Assembly (NCBI GenBank): GCA_042091035.1
Contig: JBELIG010000067.1
Location: 1-14,107 of the forward strand
Source of the DNA: AM-2324 sp042091035
GTDB taxonomy: Bacteria; Bacteroidota; Bacteroidia; Chitinophagales; Saprospiraceae
Reading direction: 5' to 3'
DNA length: 14,107 nt
In this document: in pieces, positions 6,441-13,736 of the stretch
Layout of the letters: the number at the start of each line of letters is the position of its first letter
Numbering within the stretch: the stretch's first letter is position 1
Translations under genes and position numbers: made by a program
The notes under the pieces: model-generated
What the model saw: the letters and a program-made list of their open reading frames with translations, nothing else
What the model was told of the DNA's origin: nothing
The model's database searches: none

Positions 6441-6462
6441 GTGCTATTAAAATTAATAGCAC
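6441..6462 (-). promoter_or_regulatory. Inverted repeat in the asnS leader
   Basis: GTGCTATTAA (6441-6450) and TTAATAGCAC (6453-6462) are perfect 10-base inverted copies, giving at least an 8-bp hairpin with loop AAAATT. It sits 17 bases upstream of the asnS ATG. No U tract follows on the - strand, so it is not a good terminator for the upstream gene. It could be a leader hairpin or a dyad for a regulator. Confidence 0.5.
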
Positions 6463-6492
6463 GAAAATACCAATATTTTGAAATTATTATAC

Positions 6493-6930
6493 TTATTCGA
6501 GAAAGCGTTTTTTGTCTGCGGCAGTAGGAATTTCACAGATTTCCTTTTTTCCGAACCAATCGTATCGATTTCGGGCAATCCAATCATAAATTCGATCCCT
6601 GAACCCTTTGGGAAGAAAAAGAAATACCTGAGCTAGTGGCCACAATCCAGTCATCAGTTTACTCAAGGTGAGACCTACGTCCGACCTTAAAAGTACTTGC
6701 CCATCTGAGTCGATCAACACCACAGAATCAAGCTCTTCATATCCTTTTGATTCAAGCTGCTTAGAAACATCTTGACCAAAATCAGATTGAAGAGCAGCAA
6801 AACGTACACGCCCCTTACGCTCTCGCTTCATTAGAAAAAGCATGTACGACTCACAAAAAACACAAATTCCATCGTATAATAAAACGACCTCTCCCGAGTT
6901 GATTCTACCACGATGATTGATCTTTGTCAT
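6493..6930 (-). CDS. DCC-family (DUF393) thiol-disulfide oxidoreductase-like protein
   Basis: A 145-residue protein with the hallmark D-G-x-C-x-x-C of the DCC family at residues 20-26 (YDGICVFCESY). It continues with the usual 'F-L-x-x-x-D-x-x-G-x-V-R-F-A-x-L-Q' pattern (here RKGRVRFAALQSD), a SVVLIDSDGQ strand and a C-terminal RNRYDWFGKKE segment. The fold is thioredoxin-like with a CxxC that could do thiol-disulfide exchange. The true substrate is not established for most members. There is no signal peptide, so it is probably cytoplasmic. The ATG at 6930 is only 10 bases after the guaB stop codon, so the two are probably co-transcribed. Nothing in the sequence explains a functional link to GMP synthesis. 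Confidence 0.88.
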   Translation of the reverse strand: MTKINHRGRINSGEVVLLYDGICVFCESYMLFLMKRERKGRVRFAALQSDFGQDVSKQLESKGYEELDSVVLIDSDGQVLLRSDVGLTLSKLMTGLWPLAQVFLFLPKGFRDRIYDWIARNRYDWFGKKEICEIPTAADKKRFLE

Positions 6931-6940
6931 TATCTATAAT

Positions 6941-8422
6941 TTATCTTCTCCTGTAGTTCGGAGATTCTTTTGTTATAGTAACATTATGCGGATGACTTTC
7001 GTTGATTCCGGAAGAAGTTATGCGAACAAACTGAGCTTGCTGCATATCTTTTATTGTCCCTGCTCCACAGTAGCCCATAGAAGCCCTTAAACCCCCAAGA
7101 TACTGAACCATAACTTCAGAAAGATGTCCTTTATAAGGAACACGACCTTCTATACCTTCTGGTACTAATTTTTTTATATCATCTTCAACATCTTGAAAAT
7201 AGCGATCTTTTGATCCTTTTTCCATTGCTCCTAAGGACCCCATACCCCGATAGATCTTAAACTTTCGACCATCTAGAATAATAGTCTCACCTGGTGCCTC
7301 TTCTACTCCTGCAAACAAACCACCAGCCATAATAGTATCTGCTCCTGCCGCTATTGCCTTAGCAATATCTCCAGTATAACGAACACCACCATCGCCTATG
7401 ATTGGAACTCCAGTTCCCGCCAAAGCAATCGCTACATCATTAATAGCTGTAAGCTGAGGAACTCCTACACCTGCTACAATTCTTGTTGTACAAATACTAC
7501 CTGGACCAACACCTACTTTTACTGCATTCACCCCTACATCAACAAGCGCTTTTGCTCCTGCTCCTGTAGCAACATTACCTCCAACAACCTGAAGATCTGG
7601 ATACTTCTGCTTAAGTTCTTTTACAGTATTCAGCACACCTTTAGAGTGCCCATGAGCTGTATCAACACAAATAAAGTCTACACCTACCTCTATCAATGCA
7701 GCTACTCTATCGTACATATCGGCAGAGACTCCAACCGCTGCTCCAACACGCAGTCTACCAAATTCATCTTTACAAGAGGAAGGGTAATTTTTTACTTTTA
7801 ATATATCTTTAAACGTGATCAGACCGATCAGTTTATTATCATTATCAACGACAGGAAGCTTTTCAATCTTGTGTTCCTGAAGAATGGATTTGGCCTTTGC
7901 AAGATCAGTCCCTTTTTCTGCAGTGATCAAATTATCTTTGGTCATAATCTCCTGCACAGGACGTTCAGTATTTATCTCAAACCTAAGATCTCTGTTGGTC
8001 AAGATTCCAATTAACTTATCATTAGAATCTGTAACAGGAATCCCTCCAATTCTATATTGCTTCATCAGTTCAAGCGCATCAGCAATCTTTGCATCTGGAG
8101 CAATTGTTACAGGGTCAATGATCATACCACTTTCTGACCGCTTCACGGCACGGACATGATCTGCCTGAGCTTCAATAGACATGTTTTTATGAATAACACC
8201 TACTCCACCTTGACGTGCAATTGCAATTGCAAGGCCAGACTCGGTCACCGTATCCATAGCAGCAGAAATAATAGGTGCATTTATTGAAATGTCTGTCGTC
8301 AGTTGGGTTCTGACATCTACCTCGCGAGGAAGAACCTCGGAAAATGCGGGTACTAAAAGGACGTCATCAAAGGTCAATGCGTCACTTATGATCTTATTAT
8401 GCGTAAATTTTATGTTTTCCAT
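6941..8422 (-). CDS. guaB: IMP dehydrogenase
   Basis: Oxidises IMP to XMP with NAD+, the committed step of GMP synthesis, in the cytoplasm as a tetramer/octamer. The product is 493 residues from the ATG at 8422 (MENIKFTHNK). An alternative TTG two codons upstream is less likely. Residues ~15-90 and ~220-470 form the TIM barrel. Two CBS domains are inserted at ~95-210 (GGIPVTDSNDKLIGILTNRD and EKLPVVDNDNKLIGLITFKD). The catalytic loop GVGPGSICTTR places the nucleophile at Cys311. The IMP phosphate site includes GDGGVRYTGDIAKA, the flap region holds YRGMGSLGAM, and Arg407-Tyr408 of the mobile flap are present. All key residues are intact and length is normal. It is divergent from tadA (112 bp between starts) and followed at 10 bases by the DCC gene. 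Confidence 0.98.
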   Translation of the reverse strand: MENIKFTHNKIISDALTFDDVLLVPAFSEVLPREVDVRTQLTTDISINAPIISAAMDTVTESGLAIAIARQGGVGVIHKNMSIEAQADHVRAVKRSESGMIIDPVTIAPDAKIADALELMKQYRIGGIPVTDSNDKLIGILTNRDLRFEINTERPVQEIMTKDNLITAEKGTDLAKAKSILQEHKIEKLPVVDNDNKLIGLITFKDILKVKNYPSSCKDEFGRLRVGAAVGVSADMYDRVAALIEVGVDFICVDTAHGHSKGVLNTVKELKQKYPDLQVVGGNVATGAGAKALVDVGVNAVKVGVGPGSICTTRIVAGVGVPQLTAINDVAIALAGTGVPIIGDGGVRYTGDIAKAIAAGADTIMAGGLFAGVEEAPGETIILDGRKFKIYRGMGSLGAMEKGSKDRYFQDVEDDIKKLVPEGIEGRVPYKGHLSEVMVQYLGGLRASMGYCGAGTIKDMQQAQFVRITSSGINESHPHNVTITKESPNYRRR

Positions 8423-8534
8423 CTGCAAAAGTATATAATTTCGACAATACTATTATTAATTTAAATTGAATTTTTGCTGCAAGCCCAAGAATTTTAAACT
8501 TAGGCGTTCTTATAGACAAAAAACAAATCGGATC

Positions 8535-8972
8535 ATGCTCTTGAATGATGAATATTTTATGCGTATTGCCCTGAAAGAGGCGGAGTTAGCTTATGAAAAA
8601 GGAGAAATACCTGTCGGAGCAGTGATCGTTTCACAAAACCAGATCCTGGCCAAAACCCATAATCTTACCGAACAACTCAAGGACGTATCTGCTCATGCTG
8701 AATTACTAGCTATAACTGCTGCTGCAAATTACCTCAATAGCAAATACCTAAAGGAATGTACACTTTATGTCACGCTTGAGCCCTGTGTGATGTGCGCAGG
8801 GGCACTATTTTGGTCACAGATTGACAAAATTGTGTTTGGAGCTTATGATGAAAAACGAGGTTGCATGCGTTTTGATCAAAAATTATTACATCCAAAAACC
8901 ATAGTAATATCTGGAGTAATGGAAGAACCCTGTAAAAATTTGATGAAGCAATTTTTTAGCTCTAAGCGTTAA
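8535..8972 (+). CDS. tadA: tRNA-specific adenosine deaminase
   Basis: Zn-dependent deaminase that converts A34 to inosine in tRNA-Arg(ACG). The 145-residue product starts at the ATG at 8535 (MLLNDEYFMRIALKEA). A TTG-initiated extension of 23 residues is possible but has a basic, unlike-family N-terminus, and the chosen start aligns with the usual TadA opening. The deaminase signature is complete: His54-Ala-Glu56 (SAHAELLAI) and Pro83-Cys84-x-x-Cys87 (TLEPCVMCAGAL). His54, Cys84 and Cys87 bind zinc and Glu56 is the proton shuttle. Gly-Ala after the second Cys and the 'ARDEKTG'-like region (here AYDEKRG) are in place. It stands divergent from guaB and is followed after 85 bases by the lipoprotein gene. 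Confidence 0.95.
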   Translation: MLLNDEYFMRIALKEAELAYEKGEIPVGAVIVSQNQILAKTHNLTEQLKDVSAHAELLAITAAANYLNSKYLKECTLYVTLEPCVMCAGALFWSQIDKIVFGAYDEKRGCMRFDQKLLHPKTIVISGVMEEPCKNLMKQFFSSKR

Positions 8973-9057
8973 ATACAGTTAAGAAGGCCGTTAAATAGTT
9001 TTAATAAAAAGCATAAGCATAGTTTGTCATTTATATTGATGAAAAAAATAAAAGCGT

Positions 9058-9597
9058 ATGCAACGATTAACGATTTTATTAATTGGATTTGCCTTTACCC
9101 TCACATCATGTCACTCTTATAAGATGCTTACCCAAGACATGGTAGAACAATACAATTGGTCAGAAAGCGAACTGAAGCAGATTCAATTCTATGCAAGTGA
9201 AGATATCACACTCAGACAAATTCAACGCGGCAAGAAGACCTCTATTGAGGATGGGGAGGTTAGTGTTCAGACGGGAAAAGAAATCCGTGAGATAGTCATA
9301 AAAAAAGGAACTCAAGGCATTATGATGTTCCAACCATCCAAAAATCAGATAGCTGTTTCATTTGACGCAGAAGATGACTCCAAGTTCTTAATCTTTGGAC
9401 CGAACCCAAAGGCAGACGGCCGATACCTTCTCTTGGCATCTGAATGGGATAAAAGAAAGGGTAAAGTGACCTATGGAAACACAAAATACTTTGTAAATGC
9501 TAATAAGCTACTGGCTGGATTGATGGTAGACATCAAACAGAAGGACATCACGAAATTTAATAGCAAACAAGCAAAAGGAAGAAAAGTCGGACAATAA
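9058..9597 (+). CDS. Small predicted lipoprotein of unknown function
   Basis: A 179-residue protein with a lipoprotein signal: MQRLTILLIGFAFTLTSC. The hydrophobic stretch runs from residue 4 to 16 and the lipobox LTSC has Cys18, so it is expected to be lipid-anchored in the periplasm or outer membrane. The mature part (residues ~30-165) is a mixed alpha/beta domain with a YNWSESELKQIQFY helix, a region with ITLRQIQRGK and a Gly-rich strand pair DGRYLLLASEW. No family is recognised and no catalytic motif is seen. The C-terminal ~25 residues are Lys-rich and probably disordered. An earlier ATG at 9039 is in another frame and soon stops, so the lipobox decides the start. It shares the terminator at 9607-9633 with the convergent pcm gene. 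Confidence 0.8.
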   Translation: MQRLTILLIGFAFTLTSCHSYKMLTQDMVEQYNWSESELKQIQFYASEDITLRQIQRGKKTSIEDGEVSVQTGKEIREIVIKKGTQGIMMFQPSKNQIAVSFDAEDDSKFLIFGPNPKADGRYLLLASEWDKRKGKVTYGNTKYFVNANKLLAGLMVDIKQKDITKFNSKQAKGRKVGQ

Positions 9598-9606
9598 ACA
9601 CAAAAC

Positions 9607-9633
9607 AAGAGGCGTAAAATTTACGTCTCTTTT
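9607..9633. terminator. Shared terminator between the lipoprotein gene and pcm
   Basis: AAGAGGCGTA (9607-9616) pairs with TACGTCTCTT (9622-9631), with one G-U pair, loop AAATT and a short T run on the + strand. The right arm lies inside the last codons of pcm, so one hairpin appears to serve both convergent genes. Confidence 0.6.
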
Positions 9634-10265
9634 CCTTTTAGAAAGGGTACAAACTTAAAGTCCCCAAATTGCTCCCGCTCAAACTCCTTATCTCCAACTC
9701 GTGTAACACGGAACATGGTTTGGACCCCTTTACCCAATGGGATGACCATTTGACCGCCTACCTTTAACTGAAGACATAAGGCTTCAGGCATTTCTGCAGC
9801 TCCGCAGGTAAGTAATATTTTATCAAAAGGTGCGTGCCTTGGTAGGCCCTGATAACCATCTCCAAAAAAACACCTAACATTTGTCACACCGAGACTTTTC
9901 AACAATCGCTCCGCTTTCAAAGACAAATCCTGATGTCGCTCGATTGTATTTACATTTGCTCCTAACAATCCAAGAATTCCCGCCTGATAGCCAGATCCAG
10001 TTCCTATCTCTAAGACTTTTTCTCCAGCCTTAATATTCAAAAGTTGAGTTTGAAAAGCAACGGTATAGGGTTGAGAGATCGTTTGCTCCTTGCCTATCGG
10101 AAAGGGTTTGTCCTGATATGCCCATTCCTCAAAAGCATTATCCAAGAAATAATGCCTGGGCAGATCCATAAAGGCATCCAAGATACGCTCATCGCTTATT
10201 CCTTTCTCCCTGAGGTCATCTACTAAATTGCGCCTCATACCCTTATGCCTGTATGTATCCTTCAT
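9621..10265 (-). CDS. pcm: Protein-L-isoaspartate O-methyltransferase
   Basis: SAM-dependent enzyme that methylates L-isoaspartyl residues in aged proteins so that they can revert to aspartate. The 214-residue product shows the family signature QTISQPYTVA (residues 61-70), the SAM-binding motif I VLEIGTGSGYQ (84-94), the acidic end of the next strand (TIER, 107-110), FFGDGYQG near 133-140 and the FDKILLTCGA motif (147-156). The opening RHKGMRRNLVDDLREKGISDERILDA is typical of Bacteroidota members. Length is normal (about 210-220). The ATG at 10265 is taken as the start. It is divergent from the phosphohexomutase. Its last codons form part of a hairpin terminator. Confidence 0.95.
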   Translation of the reverse strand: MKDTYRHKGMRRNLVDDLREKGISDERILDAFMDLPRHYFLDNAFEEWAYQDKPFPIGKEQTISQPYTVAFQTQLLNIKAGEKVLEIGTGSGYQAGILGLLGANVNTIERHQDLSLKAERLLKSLGVTNVRCFFGDGYQGLPRHAPFDKILLTCGAAEMPEALCLQLKVGGQMVIPLGKGVQTMFRVTRVGDKEFEREQFGDFKFVPFLKGKET

Positions 10266-10290
10266 AAACTTAACTATTTAATATTGTGCA

Positions 10291-10310
10291 GCTTTAGCTT
10301 TAGCTCTAGC
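10291..10310. repeat. Short tandem hexamer GCTTTA-GCTTTA-GCTCTA-GC
   Basis: Three tandem copies (one with a T to C change) of GCTTTA in the 153-bp gap between the divergent pcm and phosphohexomutase starts. It may be slippage-prone. No known site is recognised. The rest of the gap is AT-rich with no clear promoter box. Confidence 0.5.
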
Positions 10311-10418
10311 ATAAGTTATAACTTCAGCAAACATTTCCTATTTTTACACCCTCAAAACCAAAAAACAAAATACAAAAGCAAGCGAGCTTTATCGATTATC
10401 GCAGGCAAAAATATTATT

Positions 10419-11816
10419 ATGGATAAAATCAAATTTGGAACAGATGGCTGGAGAGCCATTATTGCAAAAGACTATACAGTCAATAATGTACAAAGAGTAG
10501 CAGAAGCAACTGCTAAATGGATATTGAATAATGGAGGCAATCAAGCTGTTATTGGCTATGATTGTAGATTTGGAGGCAAACTCTTTGCAGATACAACTGC
10601 TGGTGTTTTTGCAAGTCATGGGATTACATCTGTAATATCCAATAACTTTGCATCTACTCCAATGGTTTCCCTGGCAACACTAAAAACAGAATCTACTCTT
10701 GGCGTTGTAATTACTGCCAGCCACAACCCACCGGACTATAATGGTTATAAATTAAAATCTAGCTTGGGTGGACCTATGATACCCGCTCAGATTGCAGAAG
10801 TAGAAGCACTAATCCCAGACAGCCCTAGTGTGTCTGTAATGCCTATAAAAGAAGCGGAAGAAAAAGGATTGATTAAACATGTGGACCTAGAGCAGATGTA
10901 CATCGATCATGTAGAAGCTAATTTCGATATGGACCTCATTCGAAATTCTGGAATTAAGCTCGCCTATGATGCTATGTACGGAGCTGGACAGAACGCGGTA
11001 AAGCGCTTACTTCCTGATTCTGTTTTCTTAAACTGCGATGTAAATCCAAGCTTCAGGGGGCAGGCACCTGAACCAATACATAGAAACCTTAAAGCGCTTT
11101 CCGAAACGATAAAAAATGATTCTAGCATTCATGCTGGACTTGCCAATGACGGAGATGCAGATCGCATAGGAATGTATGACGAAGATGGTGAATTCGTAGA
11201 TAGCCACAGACTACTATTATTGCTCCTAATGTATATGAAGCAATATAAGAATGAGACAGGAAAAGTAGTAGTAACCTTCTCCGTTACAGACAAAATGAAG
11301 CAACTTGCTGAACATTATGGATTGGACTATCAGGTTACCCAAATCGGTTTCAAATATATTGCTGAAATCATGACTCACACAGACCTATTAGTTGGTGGGG
11401 AAGAATCCGGTGGTCTTGCAGTGAAAGGACATATCCCTGAACGTGATGGAATTTGGATGGGCTTGCTCATTCTTGAATTCATGGCTAAGACAGGAAAATC
11501 ACTTACTGCTTTATTAGAAGAGGTATACGCAATAGTAGGACGCTTCGAATACGATAGAGATGATTTGCATCTTGAGGAGGCAAAAAAGCAGGAAATCATC
11601 ACTAAATGCAAAGCTGGTGAGATTAATACAATAGGAAATTATACCGTTAAAGAAACCCATGATGTAGACGGTTACCGTTTTATCTTGGAACCAGGTAAAT
11701 GGGTCATGATTCGACCTTCAGGTACAGAACCTGTATTAAGGGTCTATGCTCAGGGAGCAACACATGAAGAAGTTCGAAGTATTCTAGATGCAACACACAA
11801 AAGTTTGCTGAACTAA
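10419..11816 (+). CDS. Phosphoglucomutase/phosphomannomutase family protein
   Basis: Alpha-D-phosphohexomutase that moves phosphate between C1 and C6 of a hexose phosphate through a phosphoserine enzyme. The 465-residue product carries the four family motifs in order: active-site TASHNP with Ser101 (99-104), Mg2+ loop DGDADR (244-249), sugar-binding GGEESGG (326-332) and phosphate-binding RPSGTEP (432-438). It opens with KIKFGTDGWRAII. The frame stays open 58 codons further upstream, but that part is low-complexity and overlaps the pcm start, so the ATG at 10419 is chosen. Motifs alone do not say whether glucose, mannose or glucosamine phosphate is preferred. It is convergent with the acetyltransferase operon, with which it shares a hairpin at 11827-11860. 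Confidence 0.95.
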   Translation: MDKIKFGTDGWRAIIAKDYTVNNVQRVAEATAKWILNNGGNQAVIGYDCRFGGKLFADTTAGVFASHGITSVISNNFASTPMVSLATLKTESTLGVVITASHNPPDYNGYKLKSSLGGPMIPAQIAEVEALIPDSPSVSVMPIKEAEEKGLIKHVDLEQMYIDHVEANFDMDLIRNSGIKLAYDAMYGAGQNAVKRLLPDSVFLNCDVNPSFRGQAPEPIHRNLKALSETIKNDSSIHAGLANDGDADRIGMYDEDGEFVDSHRLLLLLLMYMKQYKNETGKVVVTFSVTDKMKQLAEHYGLDYQVTQIGFKYIAEIMTHTDLLVGGEESGGLAVKGHIPERDGIWMGLLILEFMAKTGKSLTALLEEVYAIVGRFEYDRDDLHLEEAKKQEIITKCKAGEINTIGNYTVKETHDVDGYRFILEPGKWVMIRPSGTEPVLRVYAQGATHEEVRSILDATHKSLLN

Positions 11817-11826
11817 TAAAGGTAAA

Positions 11827-11860
11827 AATGATCAGAGGATATATTTATTCTCTGATCATT
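11827..11860 (-). terminator. Terminator of the obg-to-acetyltransferase operon
   Basis: AATGATCAGAGGATA (11827-11841) pairs with 11846-11860 over 15 positions (one G-U) around loop TATT. On the - strand it is followed by TTTTT (complement of 11824-11828). The right arm is the 3' end of the acetyltransferase gene itself. On the + strand there is no T run, so it is weaker for the mutase gene. Confidence 0.7.
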
Positions 11861-12294
11861 CCCATATGAGGTATGCCATCTTCAAGATATTCTTCACCTG
11901 TTTTTACGAAGCCAAATTCCGTGTAGAATTTCAACAGATAGGATTGAGCAGATATCTTTATTGAATGATCTGGATAGAGCGAGAGTAACTTTGAAACACT
12001 TTCATCCATAATCGCTTTACCATAGCCTTTTCCTCTTCCTTTTTGGCTACTAACCACTCGACCAATAGAACTGTATTTTTCATAAGAAACTCCTGGTCCT
12101 AACAATCTTGTGTAGGCCATAATTTGATCCTCCGGTCCATCAATCAGCATAGCATGCCAACCTAAGGTATCCCTTCCATCTGCATCCAGGTAAGGACAAT
12201 CCTGCTCCACAACAAAAACTTCCTGTCGCAGGACCATAATGTCATAGAGTTCCTGAACTGTAAGATCTTCAAATTTTTTGACCACTATATTCAT
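11845..12294 (-). CDS. ElaA-like GNAT family N-acetyltransferase
   Basis: A 149-residue acetyltransferase of the GNAT fold. The N-terminal half has the ElaA-type block VLRQEVFVVEQDCPYLDADG (residues 21-40), then an 'AYTRLLGPG' strand. The acetyl-CoA pyrophosphate loop of the Q/R-x-x-G-x-G/A type follows as SQKGRGKGYGKAIM (83-96), and then the LLKFYTEFGFVKTGEEYLEDGIPHMGM ending region. Length matches ElaA (about 150). The acceptor substrate is unknown for this family. It is last in the leftward operon, 16 bases after the RapZ-C gene, and its final codons make one arm of the terminator. Confidence 0.92.
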   Translation of the reverse strand: MNIVVKKFEDLTVQELYDIMVLRQEVFVVEQDCPYLDADGRDTLGWHAMLIDGPEDQIMAYTRLLGPGVSYEKYSSIGRVVSSQKGRGKGYGKAIMDESVSKLLSLYPDHSIKISAQSYLLKFYTEFGFVKTGEEYLEDGIPHMGMIRE

Positions 12295-12310
12295 AAATCA
12301 ATCCCTTAAT

Positions 12311-12718
12311 TTATTCGTTTATCCAATTCTTTTTCTCTTGCTCAATATGCAAGACCTCTGTTTTTACGCTGAACTTAGCTGAAAGGTGTTTTGCTAATGC
12401 ATCAGCTGAATACACAGATCTATGCTGCCCTCCTGTACATCCAAAATAAACAGAAAGTGCATCAAATTCACGTTCTATATATTTTTCAACAGACCTGTCG
12501 ACTAAACTAAAAACATCCTTCAAAAATAGTCCAATTTCTGATTCTTCTTCCAAAAAAACCTTCACGGAATCATCTCTCCCTGTCAGTTTTTTATACGGCT
12601 GAAACCGCCCTGGGTTGTGTATAGATCTGCAATCAAAAACAAATCCCCCACCATGACCATTATCATCTTTAGGATAACCCTGTTTATAGGAAAAAGAATA
12701 TATATATACCTGAAGCAT
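12311..12718 (-). CDS. Stand-alone RapZ C-terminal domain protein
   Basis: A 135-residue protein equal to the C-terminal domain of RapZ, with no N-terminal P-loop kinase domain. It shows the RapZ opening IYSFSYKQGYP (residues 6-16), the FDCRSIHNPGRF block (28-39) and the highly conserved FGCTGGQHRSVYSADALA loop (92-109). In E. coli this domain binds glucosamine-6-phosphate and the small RNAs GlmY/GlmZ. That the same ligand is used here is an inference. There is no signal peptide, so it is cytoplasmic. It lies 10 bases after the AmgK-like kinase and 16 bases before the acetyltransferase. The pairing with a sugar kinase rather than with the sigma-54/ptsN genes of proteobacteria supports an amino-sugar sensing or processing role. 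Confidence 0.88.
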   Translation of the reverse strand: MLQVYIYSFSYKQGYPKDDNGHGGGFVFDCRSIHNPGRFQPYKKLTGRDDSVKVFLEEESEIGLFLKDVFSLVDRSVEKYIEREFDALSVYFGCTGGQHRSVYSADALAKHLSAKFSVKTEVLHIEQEKKNWINE

Positions 12719-12728
12719 AATAGGTGCT

Positions 12729-13733
12729 TTAAATTCGGTTTAAGTAATCTTTAAATGCTTGTTTTACTTGGGGTAGATTTGGAAGATGGTCCGATTTTTC
12801 GGAAAATAAATAATCCAAATTAGCCACTGCAAATGGAATACTCTCTATGAAATGTGTTTTGCCCTGAACGACTCCTCGCAATCCATAAGCACCCAAGACC
12901 TGCATAGTGCGAATAAGAACGAACAGCCAGTACTGTGAATCAAAACTATCTATGTCTATGTTTACTGAATTCCTTAATCCAGCAATATATCTATGCTTGA
13001 GCTTCTCTTTCCAACTGTGGGGTAGATTTGCTTTTGCCTGCCAAAGCAGAGAGACTAGATCGTACTGAAATGGTCCGAGTCTCCCACCTTGAAAGTCGAT
13101 GAGCGTAGGCCTAGTATCCTTCAGCATAATATTCCTAGACTGAAAATCACGTATCATAAAACATGTACGCGGCACTGATGCAGCTTTGTCACGAAGAGAA
13201 TCCAATTCAATTTGTAAGGCATGTTCATCGTAACTAAGATCGTTGAGCTTCAAAAAATAATATTTGAAATACTCTAAGTCCCACTGAATAGAAAGTGCAT
13301 CAAATTCAGATGCAGGATAACACATACCGTAATCCAATTGTTGACTTCCCTCTGTATGAACCTTCAATAGAAGATCAATGGATTTTTCGTAGTATGTTAG
13401 AAGTTGATCGCTGTGCTTAAGTCCAGATTCAGGTAGTAACTGATAAAGACTTTGATCTCCTATATCCTCTTGTATATAGTAGCGCTTATCTGTACTGTAT
13501 GCATAAATCTTAGGTACTGAAACTCCTTTGTCTTGGAAATGTTCAGCAAGTGCCAAAAAAGCAGCATTCTCCTTTAAATCTGAACCTTCTGTACCTATAA
13601 AACTCTTTGAATGAGTGGTTATCCTATAATATTTTCGACTTGATCCTGACTGAGCAAGCAGGCTAATATTGAGGATACTTTCTTCTGAAAAGCGCTTCAA
13701 TATAGTATCGAATATATTAAGGATATCAGCCAT
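12729..13733 (-). CDS. APH-fold phosphotransferase, AmgK-like sugar kinase
   Basis: A 334-residue aminoglycoside phosphotransferase-fold kinase. The N-lobe has a Gly/Ser-rich loop QSGSSRKYYRI (residues 28-38) and a hinge region YYIQEDIGDQSL. The C-lobe has the catalytic loop MIRDFQSRNIML with Asp196 and Asn201, and the metal-binding LIDFQGGRLGPFQYDLVSLL with Asp213. The latter is close to the DFQDAxxGPxxYDLxSLL block of AmgK. AmgK-type kinases phosphorylate N-acetylmuramate and N-acetylglucosamine at C1 in cell-wall recycling. Antibiotic resistance is unlikely given these features and the housekeeping context. The ATG lies 3 bases after the obg stop codon. No MurU-like nucleotidyltransferase, the usual partner, is visible in the window. 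Confidence 0.85.
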   Translation of the reverse strand: MADILNIFDTILKRFSEESILNISLLAQSGSSRKYYRITTHSKSFIGTEGSDLKENAAFLALAEHFQDKGVSVPKIYAYSTDKRYYIQEDIGDQSLYQLLPESGLKHSDQLLTYYEKSIDLLLKVHTEGSQQLDYGMCYPASEFDALSIQWDLEYFKYYFLKLNDLSYDEHALQIELDSLRDKAASVPRTCFMIRDFQSRNIMLKDTRPTLIDFQGGRLGPFQYDLVSLLWQAKANLPHSWKEKLKHRYIAGLRNSVNIDIDSFDSQYWLFVLIRTMQVLGAYGLRGVVQGKTHFIESIPFAVANLDYLFSEKSDHLPNLPQVKQAFKDYLNRI

Positions 13734-13736
13734 AAT

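Noticed and set aside
4990..6462. asnS starting at 6462
   Set aside because: The 13 extra residues (MLLILIAHHKYRT) are encoded by the leader inverted repeat and are not typical of the family. The ATG at 6423 fits.
8426..8433. A perfect - strand -7 box TACTTTTG just before guaB
   Set aside because: It lies only three bases before the ATG, so transcription would start within the coding region; no -33 element is found at the right distance.
10245..10418. A 58-codon upstream extension of the phosphohexomutase
   Set aside because: The family start KIKFGTDGWRAI fits the ATG at 10419. The upstream part is low-complexity and overlaps the pcm start.
12729..13733. Aminoglycoside resistance kinase
   Set aside because: The fold is shared, but the DFQ-GP-YDLxSLL block and the obg/RapZ-C context point to an AmgK-like sugar kinase.
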